Assembly (NCBI GenBank): GCA_017435185.1
Contig: JAFSFN010000209.1
Span: forward strand, 1 to 6,297
DNA length: 6,297 bases
Direction: 5' to 3'
Origin: Clostridia bacterium
GTDB taxonomy: Bacteria; Bacillota; Clostridia; Christensenellales; CAG-138
A model generated the notes under the pieces. The model saw only the letters and a list, made by a program, of their open reading frames with translations, was not told where the DNA came from and searched no databases. The position numbers and the translations under genes are program-made. This document shows, piece by piece, positions 5,657-6,297 of the stretch (position 1 is the first letter of the stretch; each line of letters begins with the position of its first letter).

Positions 5657-6297
5657 TCAGATTCCGAGTTCTTTATGATAGAGACAAAGTTCTTTTTCAT
5701 TGCCCAATATAAAGTGACCGGGCGTTATCTCAGTCCAAACAGGCTTGTCCGTGCTGTAATCATGCATCGAACGATCATAACTCAAAAGTGTTTTGTTTCG
5801 TTCAATATCAGGGTCAGGATACGGCACAGCCGAAAGCAGTGCTTTTGTATACGGATGGAGAGGGTGTTTGAACAGTTCTTCACACTCCGCAAGCTCTACA
5901 ATGCGTCCTTTGTTTATTACTGCAATACGGTCGGAAATAAAGCGAACAACGGAAAGGTCATGTGCAATGAACAGATATGTAAGTTCACGCTCACGCTTGA
6001 GTTTGTTCAAAAGGTTGATAACCTGTGCTCTGATAGACACATCAAGCGCAGAAATAGGTTCGTCTGCCACTACGAAATCGGGATTCATAACAAGACTTCG
6101 CGCAATACCTATTCTCTGGCGTTGACCTCCCGAAAATTCGTGGGGAAATCTTGAGGAAAACTCACTCGAAAGGCCTACCTCGCCCATTATCTTCTCCACT
6201 TTTTGGAGGCGGTCCGCTTCATTATCGAAAAGATGGTAGTTGTAAAGTCCTTCCGAAACTATATAATCCACTTTTGCACGCTCATTAAGCGATGCCA
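5657..6297 (-). CDS. Oligopeptide/dipeptide ABC transporter ATP-binding protein (OppF/DppF type), partial
   Basis: The C-terminal 213 or so residues of a peptide-importer ATPase are present. The frame stays open to the window edge and reads ASLNERAK before VDYIVSEGL, the usual OppF context, so the 5' third with Walker A lies outside. A GTG at 6271 is not the true start. Visible motifs are the ABC signature FSGGQRQRIGIARSL (about 6136-6092), Walker B VVADEP with the catalytic Glu near 6061, the D-loop SALD, and the H-loop His near 5962 in IAHDLSVV. The C-terminal oligopeptide-type extension contains HPLHPYTKALLSAVPYPDPD and a WTEITPGHF element. It would power import of di- or oligopeptides together with an OppD-like partner, two permeases and a binding lipoprotein, presumably encoded just beyond the right edge. 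OppF, DppF and AppF cannot be separated here. The next gene follows after 5 bases. Confidence 0.93.
   Translation of the reverse strand, partial: ASLNERAKVDYIVSEGLYNYHLFDNEADRLQKVEKIMGEVGLSSEFSSRFPHEFSGGQRQRIGIARSLVMNPDFVVADEPISALDVSIRAQVINLLNKLKRERELTYLFIAHDLSVVRFISDRIAVINKGRIVELAECEELFKHPLHPYTKALLSAVPYPDPDIERNKTLLSYDRSMHDYSTDKPVWTEITPGHFILGNEKELCLYHKELGI

Noticed and set aside
5675..6154. Plus-strand open frame of 159 codons opposite the ABC ATPase
   Set aside because: It lies wholly antisense to a gene with ABC signature, Walker B and H-loop motifs, and its own translation shows no recognisable domain.
6269..6271. GTG as the start codon of the ABC ATPase
   Set aside because: The frame stays open upstream to the window edge and encodes the family-typical SLNERAK segment, so the gene is truncated by the window and does not start here.

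Overview
The window looks like part of a low-to-medium GC Firmicutes (Clostridia-type) chromosome. The main evidence is a T-box tRNA-sensing leader, consensus TTGACA/TATAAT promoter spacing, AGGAGG ribosome binding sites and the protein families present. The genus cannot be determined from the sequence alone. Every supported gene lies on the minus strand, so transcription runs from high to low coordinates, and coding density is very high.

Right-hand operon (about 6297 down to 1786). It begins, cut by the window edge, with the C-terminal two thirds of an OppF/DppF-type ATPase of an oligopeptide ABC importer. It continues with a small three-helix membrane protein of unknown function, an imidazolonepropionase-like metal-dependent amidohydrolase, an M20D-family amidohydrolase/peptidase interrupted by a one-base frameshift, and alanine racemase (alr). 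Gaps are 5 bp or less, and M20D and alr overlap by 4 bp (ATGA), so the five genes are almost certainly cotranscribed. Together they suggest peptide or amino-acid-conjugate uptake, hydrolysis in the cytosol, and conversion of L-alanine to D-alanine for the cell wall. The link between these steps is inference.

Left-hand unit (1780 down to 4). Five bases after the alr stop lies a strong promoter, then a complete tRNA-Trp-sensing T-box leader with a UGG specifier codon, a UGGC T-box bulge matching a G73 discriminator base, and alternative antiterminator and terminator structures. It controls a stand-alone tryptophan synthase beta chain of the TrpB2-like type. No trpA or other trp gene is visible beside it. 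A hairpin terminator with T-runs on both sides ends the unit at the left edge.

Most of the window is ordinary metabolism. The points most worth a second look are the Trp T-box on a solitary TrpB2-like gene, the A7-tract frameshift in the M20D gene, and the junction where the alr operon runs directly into the T-box unit without a strong terminator. I found no CRISPR array, insertion sequence, tRNA, rRNA or phage gene. No intergenic stretch exceeds 300 bases except the 360-bp alr-trpB gap, which the promoter and T-box leader fill.
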